From Parafrankia elaeagni (GTDB lineage: Bacteria > Actinomycetota > Actinomycetes > Frankiales > Frankiaceae), in NCBI RefSeq assembly GCF_000374165.1, contig NZ_KB893670.1, forward strand, positions 217,718 to 281,717: DNA of 64,000 nucleotides. The letters run 5' to 3'. Within the stretch, counting starts at the first letter, position 1. Each line of letters starts with the position of its first letter. A program made the position numbers and the translations under genes. The notes beneath the pieces were generated by a model. That model saw only the letters and a program-made list of their open reading frames with translations. It made no database searches and was not told the origin of the DNA. Below are positions 1-14,517 of the stretch, in pieces.

Positions 1-1543
<1,543 letters not shown>

Positions 1544-3637
1544 CTACCGGACCCGCCCAATGGGCGGCATCAACAACGGCCCGTGGACCGGAAGTCCCGC
1601 CCGGGCGGCCAGGGGGGCGAGCGCGCCCCAGCTCTCCGCGAGCCCCCACCCCTCGGCGAGACCACCGGTGCCGCCGAACCCGCCAACACCGCCACCGCCA
1701 CCGCCGACGACGCCGGCCCGCAGCACCGCAGCGGCGCCGAGGAGCGCGGCCGGCCGTGCCCACGCACCGAGCCCGGGCCGCACCGCCGCGGCTGCCGCCT
1801 CCTCACTGGATTTCGGGACCCGCAGCCGGTCCAGCACCGACGGCTTCGGGGTCACCCGCACCCGGGGTGTCTCCCCGGCGGGCAGCCCGGCCCGGGACCA
1901 GGCGAGATCGATCGCGTGGGACAACCCGCCCAGCTCGTCGACCAGGCCGTGGCGATGCGCGTCGGCTCCTGTCCAGACGCGGCCGCGGGCCAGCTCGTGT
2001 GCCTCCTCGGGCGACATCCCCCGGGCCTGGGCGACCTTGGCGACGAAGTCGGCGTAGACCCGGTCGAGGAACTCCTCGAGCTTGGCCCGCTCGGCCTCGG
2101 TGAACGGCCGTCGCGGAGACATCATCAGCGCGTTCTCGCCCGCGGCGACCGCGCCGAAGCCGATACCGACCTTGCCGAGCAGGTCCCGGACGACCTGCTT
2201 GCCGCCGAACACGCCGATCGAACCGGTCAGCGTTCCCGGGGCGGCCACGATCAGATCACCGCCGAGTGCGACGAAGTAGCCGCCGGACGCGGCGACCGCG
2301 CCCATCGAGACGATCACCGGACGGCCGGTGGCCCGGAACCGCTCGATCTCCCGACGGACCACATCCGAAGCCACGTAGGAGCCGCCCGGGCTGTCGACAC
2401 GAAAGACCGCGGCGGCGACGCTCGCGTCCCGGGCCGCCGTGCGGAAGGCCGCCGCGACGGTCTGGGCGGCGAGCACCGGCCCACCGAACGGCGTCGACGA
2501 CGGAGCGAGCACGACCGGCCCGGTGCCGTGAACCAGCGCGATCACCGAGCTGCGCGGATCGAGATCGGGCGGGACCTCGCGCGACGCACCGGCCCCGCTC
2601 CCGGCACCGGACGGGCCGCCCTCGGCCGACCCGCCGCCGGGCCCGGCCGGCCCGCCCGCTCCGTCACCGGCATGGCGCCGCCCCGCATCGCCGGCCTGCC
2701 CCGCGGAGAGCACCGTCGCGGGCAGCGCGGCGGCGAACGCGCGGGCCCTGCGCACCGGGGACTCCTCTCGGCGGACCGACGTGCGCCGGTAGGCCGAGAC
2801 GTACATCAGCACGGGTTCGACGTCGTCCGACGATCCCGCTCCACCGGAGCCGGACAGGCCACCCGCCGCGCCGGCAGGACCCCGGGCCCGCGACCGGGCC
2901 CGGTCGTAGACCTCGTCGCGGTAGCCGATCCGGTCGACCAGGCCGGCCGCGAGCGCCGCCTCGCCGGTGAGCGGGGCCTCGTCGATCAGGCTTCTGACCC
3001 GCTCGGCCGGCAGGCCGCGACTGGCCGCGACCGCGGCGACGACCTGTTCGGAGCAGGAGTCGACGATCCGCTCGAGCGCCTCCCGGTGGGCGGGGGTGAA
3101 GTCCCGCTCGACCAGCGTGTTCACCGCGTTCTTGTACTCGTGGCGCTGGCCGATCTCGACGCTGACACCGAGCCGGTCCAGGGCGTCGCGCAGGAACGGC
3201 GTCTCCATCGCCATCCCGGTCAGGCCGAGATCGCCGGGGGGTGCGAGCCAGATCTCGTCGAACGCGCAGGCGAGGTAGTAGGGGACGGTGCCGCCGCCGA
3301 ACTCGCCGAACGTGTCGGCGTAGGCGTAGGCGTAGCCGCCACGGGCCCGGAAGCCGGCGACGGCGTCGCGGACCTCCTGCACCCGTGCCAGCGGCATCCC
3401 GGCTGCCCCGATGTGGGCGACGAGCACCCGGGCGCGGTCGTCCTCACCGGCCCGCCGCAGCCCGTCCACGACCTCGCGCAACGTGACCCGGCGGTGGGCG
3501 ACCGCCGCCGTGAGCGGATCGGTGGGCACACCTTCGACCAGGTCTGACGTCAGATCCAGTTCGAGGATGACGGGGGCGACGCGACGCCGCGCGAGGCGCT
3601 GGACGTCAGCCACCGCCTGCCTGGGCGAGGTAACCAT
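1544..3637 (-). CDS. sppA: Signal peptide peptidase SppA, S49 family, 67K type
   Basis: Membrane-associated serine protease of family S49 that degrades cleaved signal peptides. The 697 residues hold two S49 domains as in E. coli SppA. The N-terminal copy carries the candidate catalytic Lys169 in GQRHEYKNAVNTL. The C-terminal copy carries the candidate nucleophile Ser451 in GAVAASGGYF, followed by GTLTGSIGVFGGK. A glycine/alanine-rich linker (about residues 250-360) separates the domains and makes the Lys-Ser spacing longer than in E. coli. Near the C-terminus (about 625-655) is a hydrophobic, glycine-rich stretch that may anchor the protein; there is no N-terminal signal anchor. ATG start. 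It lies between eno and mazG in the same orientation. The linker is typical of low-complexity expansion in this genome. Confidence 0.9.
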   Translation of the reverse strand: MVTSPRQAVADVQRLARRRVAPVILELDLTSDLVEGVPTDPLTAAVAHRRVTLREVVDGLRRAGEDDRARVLVAHIGAAGMPLARVQEVRDAVAGFRARGGYAYAYADTFGEFGGGTVPYYLACAFDEIWLAPPGDLGLTGMAMETPFLRDALDRLGVSVEIGQRHEYKNAVNTLVERDFTPAHREALERIVDSCSEQVVAAVAASRGLPAERVRSLIDEAPLTGEAALAAGLVDRIGYRDEVYDRARSRARGPAGAAGGLSGSGGAGSSDDVEPVLMYVSAYRRTSVRREESPVRRARAFAAALPATVLSAGQAGDAGRRHAGDGAGGPAGPGGGSAEGGPSGAGSGAGASREVPPDLDPRSSVIALVHGTGPVVLAPSSTPFGGPVLAAQTVAAAFRTAARDASVAAAVFRVDSPGGSYVASDVVRREIERFRATGRPVIVSMGAVAASGGYFVALGGDLIVAAPGTLTGSIGVFGGKQVVRDLLGKVGIGFGAVAAGENALMMSPRRPFTEAERAKLEEFLDRVYADFVAKVAQARGMSPEEAHELARGRVWTGADAHRHGLVDELGGLSHAIDLAWSRAGLPAGETPRVRVTPKPSVLDRLRVPKSSEEAAAAAVRPGLGAWARPAALLGAAAVLRAGVVGGGGGGVGGFGGTGGLAEGWGLAESWGALAPLAARAGLPVHGPLLMPPIGRVR

Positions 3638-3777
3638 GCTGTGAGGCTAGACGACCTGGCGGCCGCCCAGGCGCCACCCGCACAATGGCGGACCACGCGG
3701 TGAGCCCGGGCCCCGGACACAGACAGGCACCTCCGGGCCTCCGGGCCTTCCTGCTCCGGCCTTCCTGCTCCGGGCGG

Positions 3778-5055
3778 TCAGGTTCCGGGCGCGGCCCCCG
3801 GCCCCGGCACGGTCACCGGCCCGGCAGCCTCCCACAGCGCGCCCCAGCCGGCCGCGTCGAGCCGTGCGGGCTCCCGGCCGCCGTCGAGGGCGGCGTGCTC
3901 GGCCCGAGCGAGCCGATCGCGGAAGACCCGGGCGCGGCCCCGCAGCGCCGCCTCCGGGTCGACGTCGTGCGCGCCCGCCAGCGCGGCCGCGGCGAACAGG
4001 AGCTCTCCGATCCACTCCTCGTCGATGCCGTCCGCGACGGCAGGGTCGACAGTGCCAGTGCCAGTGCCAGTGCCGGCGCCGCGGGCCAGTGCGACGGCGA
4101 GCCCGACGAGCCCGGCCGGGCCTGCCGGGGCATCCGGGCGACCAGGCTCGCCGTCCTCCGGCGGAAGGGCCAGGGCGAGTGGGAACCCGAGCTTCCCCGC
4201 ACGCCGGAGCAGCTTGGCCGTGAGAGACAGCGCCGGCGCGGAGAGCGGCACGCCCTCGGTCACCGACTTCCGGCCCTTCTCCTGGGCCTTGATCGCATCC
4301 CAGTTGGTGACCACCTCGTCCGCGCCGGAGACGGCGACGTCACCGAAGACGTGTGGATGGCGGCGGATCAGCTTGGCGGCGAGGCCGGTCGCGACGTCGT
4401 CCACGTCCCAGCCCCGGGGGCCGGCCTCGGCCGCCACCCGGGCGTGGAAGAGCACCTGCATCAGGACGTCCCCGAGCTCCTCGCGCAGCTCGGTGAGATC
4501 ACCGTCCTCGATGGCCTGGTAGGCCTCGTACGCCTCTTCGAGCAGGTAGGGCGCCAGCGAGGCATGGGTCTGCCTGGCGTCCCAGGGGCAGCCGCCGGGC
4601 GAGCGGAGCCGGTCCATCACCGCGACGGCGTCGAGCAGCGCCGAACCGGGCAGGTCCTGGGTGGCGGTGAGCAGGTCGATCCCCGCCGCCGCGCCGGCCG
4701 CGCTCAGCGCCTGGTCGACGGCGTTCGGGGTGGCCGGGTCGAGCAGCCAGGCGATCCGCTCCGGCTGCCGAGCACCGGCCGGCTCCACCGCGGGATCCCC
4801 CGCGGTGGCAGCAGCAGCGACAGCAGCAGCGACAGCGGCCCGCACCTGCGCGACCGGGTCGGCCTGGTCGGGCAGGTCGGGCAGGTCGGGCAGGAGTGAC
4901 ACCTCGACGCCGGCCGCGCGCAACGCCGCAAGCTGTGGATGGGCTGGATTCGCCGTCCAGACCGGGACCGAGCGGAGCAGATCCCAGGCAGCAGCCGTGA
5001 GCAGCCCGGGTGCCACCCGGGCGCTCGTCACGACCAGTGTGATGCGCGGTGCCAT
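3778..5055 (-). CDS. mazG: MazG nucleoside triphosphate pyrophosphohydrolase
   Basis: MazG hydrolyses (d)NTPs to the monophosphate and pyrophosphate. The all-alpha NTP-PPase domain covers about residues 140-260, with the metal-binding EExxE at 173-177 (EEAYE) and EELGD at 192-196, plus the typical RSPGGCPWDARQTH lead-in. The N-terminal ~135 residues resemble the extra N-terminal region of actinobacterial MazG, perhaps a decayed tetrapyrrole-methylase-like domain as in YabN; this is inference. A second MazG-like helical part follows after a low-complexity GTGTGT stretch. ATG start with GGAGGGAA nine bases upstream. In-frame hexamer and nonamer repeats encode GTGTGTGT and LPDLPDLPD. Context with eno and mfd matches the conserved actinobacterial order. 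Confidence 0.93.
   Translation of the reverse strand: MAPRITLVVTSARVAPGLLTAAAWDLLRSVPVWTANPAHPQLAALRAAGVEVSLLPDLPDLPDQADPVAQVRAAVAAAVAAAATAGDPAVEPAGARQPERIAWLLDPATPNAVDQALSAAGAAAGIDLLTATQDLPGSALLDAVAVMDRLRSPGGCPWDARQTHASLAPYLLEEAYEAYQAIEDGDLTELREELGDVLMQVLFHARVAAEAGPRGWDVDDVATGLAAKLIRRHPHVFGDVAVSGADEVVTNWDAIKAQEKGRKSVTEGVPLSAPALSLTAKLLRRAGKLGFPLALALPPEDGEPGRPDAPAGPAGLVGLAVALARGAGTGTGTGTVDPAVADGIDEEWIGELLFAAAALAGAHDVDPEAALRGRARVFRDRLARAEHAALDGGREPARLDAAGWGALWEAAGPVTVPGPGAAPGT
4051..4074. repeat. Hexamer tandem repeat inside mazG
   Basis: Four exact copies of AGTGCC, in frame with mazG on the opposite strand, encoding alternating Gly-Thr. A second repeat (three GTCGGGCAG units, about 4867-4893, encoding LPD repeats) lies nearer the 5' end of the same gene. 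Both preserve frame. Confidence 0.85.
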
Positions 5056-5146
5056 GACGGATGTTCCCTCCAGCAGGCCGGGGCCCGCCGGCCGGAATCA
5101 GGACCGCAGCGCCAGGGCTGTGGTGTCAGGACCGTGTGTCAGGACT

Positions 5147-5902
5147 TCAGGACTGCAGTGAGAGGTCCAGCGCGGGCTCCGGGGCGGACGTCGTCGCGAT
5201 CGTGCCCGGCGCGGAGACCACGGCGAACTGCTTCGGGTCCCACTCGCCGAAGCGCGGGTTGACGGAGATGTGCTCGCGGGCCGCGGCCTCCTCCAGCAGC
5301 GGCTGGATCCTGGCGGAGCGCTGGTCGGACGCCAGGAAGCGCTGCAGGTAGGGCCGTGCCACCTCGAAGGTGAGGGGCAGGTCGCCGACCTGGGCGACGA
5401 TGCCGTCGTACTGCGCACGGGCCTCGGCGGGCGAGGCGAGCGTGGTCGGGGCGACCTTGTCGCCGATCGCCGACTCGAGCGCTCCGGCCCGGACGATGAC
5501 GTCGACGTCCTCCCGGGCGAAGCCGGCCGCGGCGGCCCGGGTCTCGAAGGCCTCGACGCTGCCGAAGCGCAGAACCGAGTACGCCTGGTAGTAGGCGTCG
5601 ATGTCCTGGCCGCTCAGCGTGATACCGAGCCGCTTCGCCTCCGTCTCCAGCACCTTCAGCTGGACCAGGGTCGTGATCGTGCGGCGCTGGAGCTCCGCGC
5701 GGTCGAGGCTCTGGGCCGCCTGTTCGGCGGGGACGGACTCGACCGCCTCGAAACCGCGGTCGACGATGCCGCGCACGGTGGAGGTCTCGATCGTGCTGGA
5801 CCCGACCTGGGCGGCCGCCCCGGCGTGCGTCGTGCATGCGGTACCTGCGATGCCGGTCAGCACGGCGAGCCCGAGCCCGGCAAGAAGACGCGGAAACTTC
5901 AC
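5147..5902 (-). CDS. SurA N-terminal-domain-like lipoprotein
   Basis: Predicted exported protein of 251 residues. The N-terminus MKFPRLLAGLGLAVLTGIAG is a signal peptide followed by TAC with Cys23. The lipobox is imperfect because -3 is Gly, so lipidation is likely but not certain. The helical body (about 40-215) resembles the SurA/trigger-factor-like chaperone N-domain found in actinobacterial proteins next to mfd and mazG; no PPIase (parvulin) domain is present. Start is GTG with no Shine-Dalgarno, but a TACGGT hexamer sits seven bases upstream, so the transcript may be leaderless. Its role is probably folding of secreted or membrane proteins; no enzymatic motif is visible. Confidence 0.75.
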   Translation of the reverse strand: MKFPRLLAGLGLAVLTGIAGTACTTHAGAAAQVGSSTIETSTVRGIVDRGFEAVESVPAEQAAQSLDRAELQRRTITTLVQLKVLETEAKRLGITLSGQDIDAYYQAYSVLRFGSVEAFETRAAAAGFAREDVDVIVRAGALESAIGDKVAPTTLASPAEARAQYDGIVAQVGDLPLTFEVARPYLQRFLASDQRSARIQPLLEEAAAREHISVNPRFGEWDPKQFAVVSAPGTIATTSAPEPALDLSLQS

Positions 5903-5909
5903 GGCACTG

Positions 5910-5915
5910 ACCGTA
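5910..5915 (-). promoter_or_regulatory. Putative -10 of leaderless SurA-like gene
   Basis: TACGGT read on the minus strand, seven bases before the GTG start, with no Shine-Dalgarno in between. No clear -35 is seen. The same arrangement recurs at four other genes in the window. Confidence 0.35.
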
Positions 5916-6011
5916 TCCGCTCCTCGGCCCGGAAGTGGAAGGGGCCGGTCCGGCTCACCTCACCGGTGGGCCACGACCGGCTCCCGGCACCGCCCGCCGG
6001 CCCGGCCCGCC

Positions 6012-9671
<3,660 letters not shown>

Positions 9672-10099
9672 GTGATCCGTCCCGTGCCTCTCCAGTGCCA
9701 GCGAATCAGGTGCGGCTCCGACCGACCGGGGAACCGGAAGAAGCCGGAGAACCGGGAAAGCCGGAGCGCGGCACCGCCCGGCGGCCGTCCACCGGTGCAA
9801 CAGTCCCGCGGCGGGCGATATTGCCGAGGGGGACACAGCCGGAGATCACCGTGGCGGGCAGGCGTGCCCGGCCCCCCACAGACCGGACTCATGCCAGCCG
9901 GACCCAGGCCGGCCTCATGCCCCCGCCCACGTGCCCGGCCCCGCATACCCGGCCCTCGACCACATACCCGCAGCGAGGTCGTCGCACCCAGCGTACGGCA
10001 GGGCACTGCGCCAAGATGCGGGCGCCGCGTGGCGGATCGACGTACAGTCGGCTGACGCCCGGTTTGCCGCCGGCGACAGATACTGACGTAAGGGTCGAC
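9672..10099. other. Divergent mfd/merR intergenic region
   Basis: Roughly 430 bases between two divergently transcribed genes, with no gene of its own that can be supported. It should hold the promoters of both. TAAGGG just before the MerR TTG start serves as its ribosome-binding site. No clear -35/-10 pair stands out. Confidence 0.5.
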
Positions 10100-10513
10100 T
10101 TGTCCACCACGCGACGCCGCGACGTCCACCAGATCGGGGATGTCGCCGAGCGAGTCGGGCTGTCACTGCGCACGGTGCGGTACTACGAGGAGGCCGGTCT
10201 CCTCATGCCCGTGGGCCGGACGGTCGGTGGCTTCCGCCTCTACGACGACGACGCCGTCGACCGTCTCTTCCTCATCAAGAAGATGAAGCCGCTCGGTTTC
10301 ACCCTGGAGGAGATGCGTTCGCTGCTGCTGCTGCGCGACGAGCTCCAGGAGCCGGAGCTTCCCCCCGCGAGGCGAGCGGAGCTGCAGGCCCGGCTCGCGG
10401 CCTGGGTCGCGCTGGCGGAGGACAAGCTGACCACGCTGCGCGAGCAGGTGCAGGTGGCGGAGGCGTTCGTCGGCCGCCTGCACGACGACGCCGAACGCTC
10501 CGGAACGTCCTGA
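10100..10513 (+). CDS. MerR-family transcriptional regulator
   Basis: A 137-residue DNA-binding regulator. The winged helix-turn-helix begins at about residue 8 (IGDVAERVGLSLRTVRYYEEAGLL), followed by the second-wing region GGFRLYDDDAVDRLFLIKKMKPLGFTLEEMRSLL and a coiled-coil dimerisation helix (about 95-130). There are no cysteines, so it is unlikely to be a metal-sensing MerR, and it has no effector-binding domain. Start is TTG with AAGG at 7-9 bases upstream; the frame is open far upstream but the upstream sequence is not protein-like. Its position next to the polysaccharide locus makes it a candidate regulator of it, by inference only. Confidence 0.85.
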   Translation: MSTTRRRDVHQIGDVAERVGLSLRTVRYYEEAGLLMPVGRTVGGFRLYDDDAVDRLFLIKKMKPLGFTLEEMRSLLLLRDELQEPELPPARRAELQARLAAWVALAEDKLTTLREQVQVAEAFVGRLHDDAERSGTS

Positions 10514-10585
10514 CCAGAAGCTTCAGGCCGTCCGGAGAACGGCCCCCGCGCCTCCGGCGGGCGCGGGGCCCCGGGTGGGATGGGG

Positions 10586-12835
10586 CTACCAGAGACGCTG
10601 GTAGAGGGCGGACGAGCGCGGGTGTCGGTTCGGGTTCACCAGGGTCGAGCGGACGTTGCCCGCGACGTCGTCACTGAAGTACGCCTCGTACGCCAGAATG
10701 TCGGCGTTGCGCCGGAAGACGTTGTACATCTCCTGGATGTAGACCGGGTTGTCTCCGCCGGCGGCGCCGCGCATTCCCGCCTGGGTGTTCTGCTGGCTCA
10801 CCACGGCCCACTCGGGCACCGAGAACAGCTTGTTGTGCCGGCGCGCGAAACTGATCACCTGGCACAGGCCGTCGGTGGCGTTGCACTGCTCGCTGAACTC
10901 GCTCGAGGTGCGGCTGGGCGGGTACTGGTCGTAGCTGTCGATGCCGATGACGTCGACGTACTGGTCGCCCGGGTAGACGTTGAAGGCGTCGTAGTCCGGG
11001 CCGTGGGCGTTGAGGTTCCAGTCGATGCGCACCTCGGGGCTCGTCTCCTTGATCGACGACGAGGCGTTCTGGAAGCACTGCTTGTAGGCCGTCGGGTTCG
11101 CCGAGGCCCGCCAGGCGAACCAGCCGCCGTTGAACTCCCACCCCAGCCGGACGAACGAGTCGCCCCGGCCCTGGTTCACCAGCCACCGGCCGAACTGGCG
11201 CCACCGGTTGTCGTAGTCGCCCGCCGCACAGTCGACCAGGTTTCCCAGCGGTGGTCCCACAGCGGGAGCGGGAAACAGCGGAACGCTGATGACCAGGTCT
11301 CCGGGAAAGGACGAGAAGACCCGGCCCATCCACGGGTTGACGATCTCGTCCCAGCTGTCCCGGCCGGTGTACGTCACCACGACGTCCACCGGGGTGCCGC
11401 GGAACTCCGCCCAGGCGTTCGCCTCGGCCGTCGTGTGCGCGGCGACCCCGCTCGGGAAGAGACCGCTCGTCGCCGCCCGCTCGACCCTCGCCACCGGCGG
11501 CGCCGCCATCGGCTGCTGGTTCTGCGGCCCCGGCGCCGGGGCCGTGGCCGGAACCTGCGATACGGCGGCCGGGCTCGGCGTCGGCGCCTGCACCGGAGCG
11601 GAGTTGGCGGCCAGGTTGGCGTCCTCGTGCTGGGCGGGCCCTAACATCCAGGCAACCAGGGCGAGGAGCACGGCGAAGACCACCAGGGCCACCGGCAGGT
11701 AGGGGTGCCACCCGGGCTTCGCCCCCCAGTGCTCGATGATCCAGTCGGTGGCCCGGTGCGTCACCGACCTGCCGTCACCCGGGCGGTTCCTGCCACCGGC
11801 AGCGCCGACGGCCCTCTCACGCTCCCCATGGTCACGCTCGTCGCCCGCCACGGGCAGGATCCCGGTGACCGAACCGCTGGAGGCCACGGCAGCGCGGTCC
11901 CGCGCCCCGCGGCCGGCGCCGCCTGCCTCGGCAGCGCGGTCCCGATCGGCGCGGTCCCGATCGGCGCGACCGCGGTCCCGATCGGCGCGCTCCGTCACCG
12001 CGCCACGATCCCGGTCGGCACGCCCGGTCGCCGCGGCACGGGACCCGCCCTCGCGGCGGCCGGGGCTGTCACGGAGCCCGGGCCCAAGCCCTGCCCCGGA
12101 CGGCTTCGGCCGGACCGGCGGCATCACCATCGTCTGGTCGGCACCCACACCGCCGTCACCGCGGGCGTCGGCGCCCTCCCGCGGCCCAGCCGCATTGCGC
12201 CCGTCTCGGGAAGCCGCGTCCCAGTCGCCGCGGTGGAAACGCTGGGTGGCCAGGTCACCGACGGCCGGCAGGTCGGTGTCCCGGCTGGTGCCGCGGCCCC
12301 GCTCCCGGGCCCGACCGACCGGCTGGGACCGATCCACCGCAGGCCCGCGGTCACGGTCGCTCCCGTCGGGCCGGCCGCGCGGCGCGCGCCGGTCGGCGGC
12401 GTCAGGCCGGGCCGCCTCGCCGGGCGGGTTGGCCGCGCGACGCCCGCTGCCACCGGAGCGCCGGTCTTCACCTGGGTGGCGATCGGTGCCCGGGCGTCGG
12501 TCGGCGCCATCACGGCGGCCGGATTCACCCCGGCCGTCGGTGCCGCCACGGCGCAGGGGCTGGCGGCGCCGGTCCGCGGCGCCCACCTGCGAGCCGCGCC
12601 CTACGCCGTCGCCGGCCTCGCCGCGGCCGGCGTCGTCGAAGCTCTCCGGCCGGTCCGGGTACGGCGCGAGCGGTGCGGTGCGCCCGCGGCGGCGCGTCGG
12701 ACGCCCACGCGTCGACAGCATCTCGGGGTCGAAGGCAGCGCCAGGTGCTTCCGGCCCACCTGCCTCGGCCTCACCACCGCGACGCGGCCGGGAGAGCGGA
12801 CGCGCCCCGTGGCCGTACCGCTCATCAGACGGCAT
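10586..12835 (-). CDS. Membrane-anchored GH26-like glycoside hydrolase (copy A)
   Basis: A 749-residue protein: about 380 residues of charged, arginine/aspartate-rich disordered sequence at the N-terminus, one transmembrane helix (PYLPVALVVFAVLLALVAWML, about 381-401), a proline/alanine linker, and a C-terminal (beta/alpha)8 domain resembling GH26 (beta-mannanase family). Candidate acid/base is the Glu of LGWEFNGGW (about 565) and candidate nucleophile the Glu of SVPEWAV (about 674). Topology would put the catalytic domain outside the membrane. ATG behind GGGGGTGG is preferred; a GTG nine codons upstream is possible. A paralogue lies 4 kb away and the two bracket nucleotide-sugar genes, suggesting trimming of the exported polysaccharide. 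Exact substrate is unknown. Confidence 0.8.
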   Translation of the reverse strand: MPSDERYGHGARPLSRPRRGGEAEAGGPEAPGAAFDPEMLSTRGRPTRRRGRTAPLAPYPDRPESFDDAGRGEAGDGVGRGSQVGAADRRRQPLRRGGTDGRGESGRRDGADRRPGTDRHPGEDRRSGGSGRRAANPPGEAARPDAADRRAPRGRPDGSDRDRGPAVDRSQPVGRARERGRGTSRDTDLPAVGDLATQRFHRGDWDAASRDGRNAAGPREGADARGDGGVGADQTMVMPPVRPKPSGAGLGPGLRDSPGRREGGSRAAATGRADRDRGAVTERADRDRGRADRDRADRDRAAEAGGAGRGARDRAAVASSGSVTGILPVAGDERDHGERERAVGAAGGRNRPGDGRSVTHRATDWIIEHWGAKPGWHPYLPVALVVFAVLLALVAWMLGPAQHEDANLAANSAPVQAPTPSPAAVSQVPATAPAPGPQNQQPMAAPPVARVERAATSGLFPSGVAAHTTAEANAWAEFRGTPVDVVVTYTGRDSWDEIVNPWMGRVFSSFPGDLVISVPLFPAPAVGPPLGNLVDCAAGDYDNRWRQFGRWLVNQGRGDSFVRLGWEFNGGWFAWRASANPTAYKQCFQNASSSIKETSPEVRIDWNLNAHGPDYDAFNVYPGDQYVDVIGIDSYDQYPPSRTSSEFSEQCNATDGLCQVISFARRHNKLFSVPEWAVVSQQNTQAGMRGAAGGDNPVYIQEMYNVFRRNADILAYEAYFSDDVAGNVRSTLVNPNRHPRSSALYQRLW
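11934..11989. repeat. 15-bp tandem repeat inside GH26 copy A
   Basis: Three to four imperfect copies of a unit containing GCGGTCCCGATCGGC, in frame, encoding repeated Asp-Arg-Asp-Arg-Ala in the disordered cytoplasmic tail. Confidence 0.8.
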
Positions 12836-13655
12836 GGGATCCACCCCCGGGCGCGTTGCCACTCCGGACCGGTTCGCGGAAACGACCAGGTCGTTTACTA
12901 AAAGTAAAAAGTTCGACCGAAAGCATGGATCTTACCTCCCGGCCGACGTAGAAGAAGACGACGCTATTGACGTGCCGGATCTCCGCACCGGAGGGGCCGG
13001 GAGAGGCCGGGACTCGGCGTTCATCCCGGGGCATCCGACAAACCGTAACAAGACCCTCCGACGCCAGCCACAAAGGGACCGGGCAGACCACTGCCCAGAC
13101 ACTCACGTCAACGTCGAAGACAGGTAAGAGGAGTCGCCGTCACGGACCACGAGCCGGCCGTGACACGCGACCGCGCCGAATCCCGCCCGACTCGGCGCTG
13201 TCGCCGCGCCGGGCCCGGCCCGGCGGCCCCCCACCGGGCCACAACCGGGCCGCGGGGTCGTGGACCAGCGCGGAAAGGGCGGTACGGTACCGTTGCCGCG
13301 TCGCGCCCGGACCATAGGGAGGACACTGCACATCCGCCTCGCCACATCCGCCTCGCCGGGTAACGGCCCCGCGGCCCCGCTCCGCCCGTGACGCCGGCGA
13401 GCAGGACGGCCGCACCGGCCACCAGGGCGGAAGGGCGGAAGCAGTTCCGCACGCTGCTGGCCTGGGCCGGCAGGCAGGGCCGGGCCGGCAGGCAGGGCCC
13501 GCAGAGCCGGAAGGCCCGCGGGCAGAGCAGACAGGCCCGCGACAGGCGAGCCACAACTGACACAGGCATATCTGACGTCACCGGACCGGCCGCGGGCTGG
13601 AGAAGCCAACCGCCCCCGGGTCCGCCGGGGCACCGACACGGGAGACGCGACCGCC
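12836..13655. other. Divergent intergenic region, GH26-A / rfbF
   Basis: About 820 bases between divergent genes. An A/T-rich patch (about 12890-12965) stands out against the GC-rich surroundings and contains a perfect dyad listed separately. A degenerate repeat of GGCAGGCAGGGCCGG occurs near 13470-13500. No protein-like frame was seen; the region probably carries promoters for both directions. Confidence 0.5.
12894..12908. promoter_or_regulatory. Perfect dyad TTTACT-AAA-AGTAAA, possible operator
   Basis: TTTACTAAAAGTAAA is a 6-3-6 perfect inverted repeat about 60 bases upstream of GH26 copy A, inside the only A/T-rich patch of the gap. Such a site could bind a dimeric regulator; which one is unknown. 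Confidence 0.4.
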
Positions 13656-14498
13656 TTGACGACCGAGACAACCCGATCTTCTGCGACTGATACCACGGCT
13701 GTCGACCCGCGTGACATTCCCGTGGTCATCCTCTGTGGCGGCATGGGAACCCGGCTGCGCGAGGCCAGCGAGAAGCTCCCCAAGCCGCTCGTCGACATCG
13801 GCGGCAAGCCCGTCCTGTGGCACATCATGAAGACGTACGAGCACTACGGCTTCCGCAAGTTCGTCCTGTGCCTCGGCTACAAGAGCGACCTGATCAAGAA
13901 CTACTTCCTGGCCTACCGCGAGCAGGTGGCCGACTTCACGCTGCGGCTGGCGGACGACCACACCCCGCGGTTCCACAACACCGTCGGCGACGAGGACTGG
14001 GAGGTCACGTTCGCCGAGACCGGGCTGCTGACCGGTACCGGCGCCCGCCTGCGCCGGGTCGCCCAGTACCTCACCGGCCCGCGCTTCATGATCACCTATG
14101 GTGACGGCGTCGGCGCCATCAACGTGGCGGACGTCCTCGCCGACCACGTCCGGTCCGGCCGGATCGGCACGGTGACCGGTGTCCGCCCGTCCAGCCGCTA
14201 CGGCGAGCTGGTCACGGAGGGCAACGCGGTCACCCAGTTCGCCGAGAAGCCCCCGGCGACCGGCTGGGTGAGCGGCGGCTACTTCGTCTTCGAGCGCGAG
14301 TTCGTCGACAAGTACCTCGACGACGACCCGTCCACCATGCTCGAGCGCCACCCGCTCCAGCAGCTCGCCCGGGACAGCCAGCTCACCCTGCACACCCACG
14401 AGGGCTTCTGGATGGGCATGGACACCTTCCGCGACTGGACCGAGCTCAACCAGCTGTGGGACGCGGGCGCCGCGCCGTGGCGTGTCTGGGCCGACTGA
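13656..14498 (+). CDS. rfbF: Glucose-1-phosphate cytidylyltransferase
   Basis: Makes CDP-glucose from CTP and glucose 1-phosphate, the entry step to CDP-linked deoxy or branched sugars. The 280-residue protein has the nucleotidyltransferase signature LCGGMGTRLREASEKLPKPL (GGxGTR at 28-33, KP at 43-44), and the family-typical FVLCLGYKSDLIKNYF, TYGDGVG and SGGYFVFE. Start is TTG with GGGAG about 11 bases upstream, a long but possible spacing. It heads a three-gene set with 19 bases to the next gene. No CDP-glucose 4,6-dehydratase is present in the window, so the downstream product is open. Confidence 0.92.
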   Translation: MTTETTRSSATDTTAVDPRDIPVVILCGGMGTRLREASEKLPKPLVDIGGKPVLWHIMKTYEHYGFRKFVLCLGYKSDLIKNYFLAYREQVADFTLRLADDHTPRFHNTVGDEDWEVTFAETGLLTGTGARLRRVAQYLTGPRFMITYGDGVGAINVADVLADHVRSGRIGTVTGVRPSSRYGELVTEGNAVTQFAEKPPATGWVSGGYFVFEREFVDKYLDDDPSTMLERHPLQQLARDSQLTLHTHEGFWMGMDTFRDWTELNQLWDAGAAPWRVWAD

Positions 14499-14517
14499 GC
14501 GAGCGGACACCGGACCC

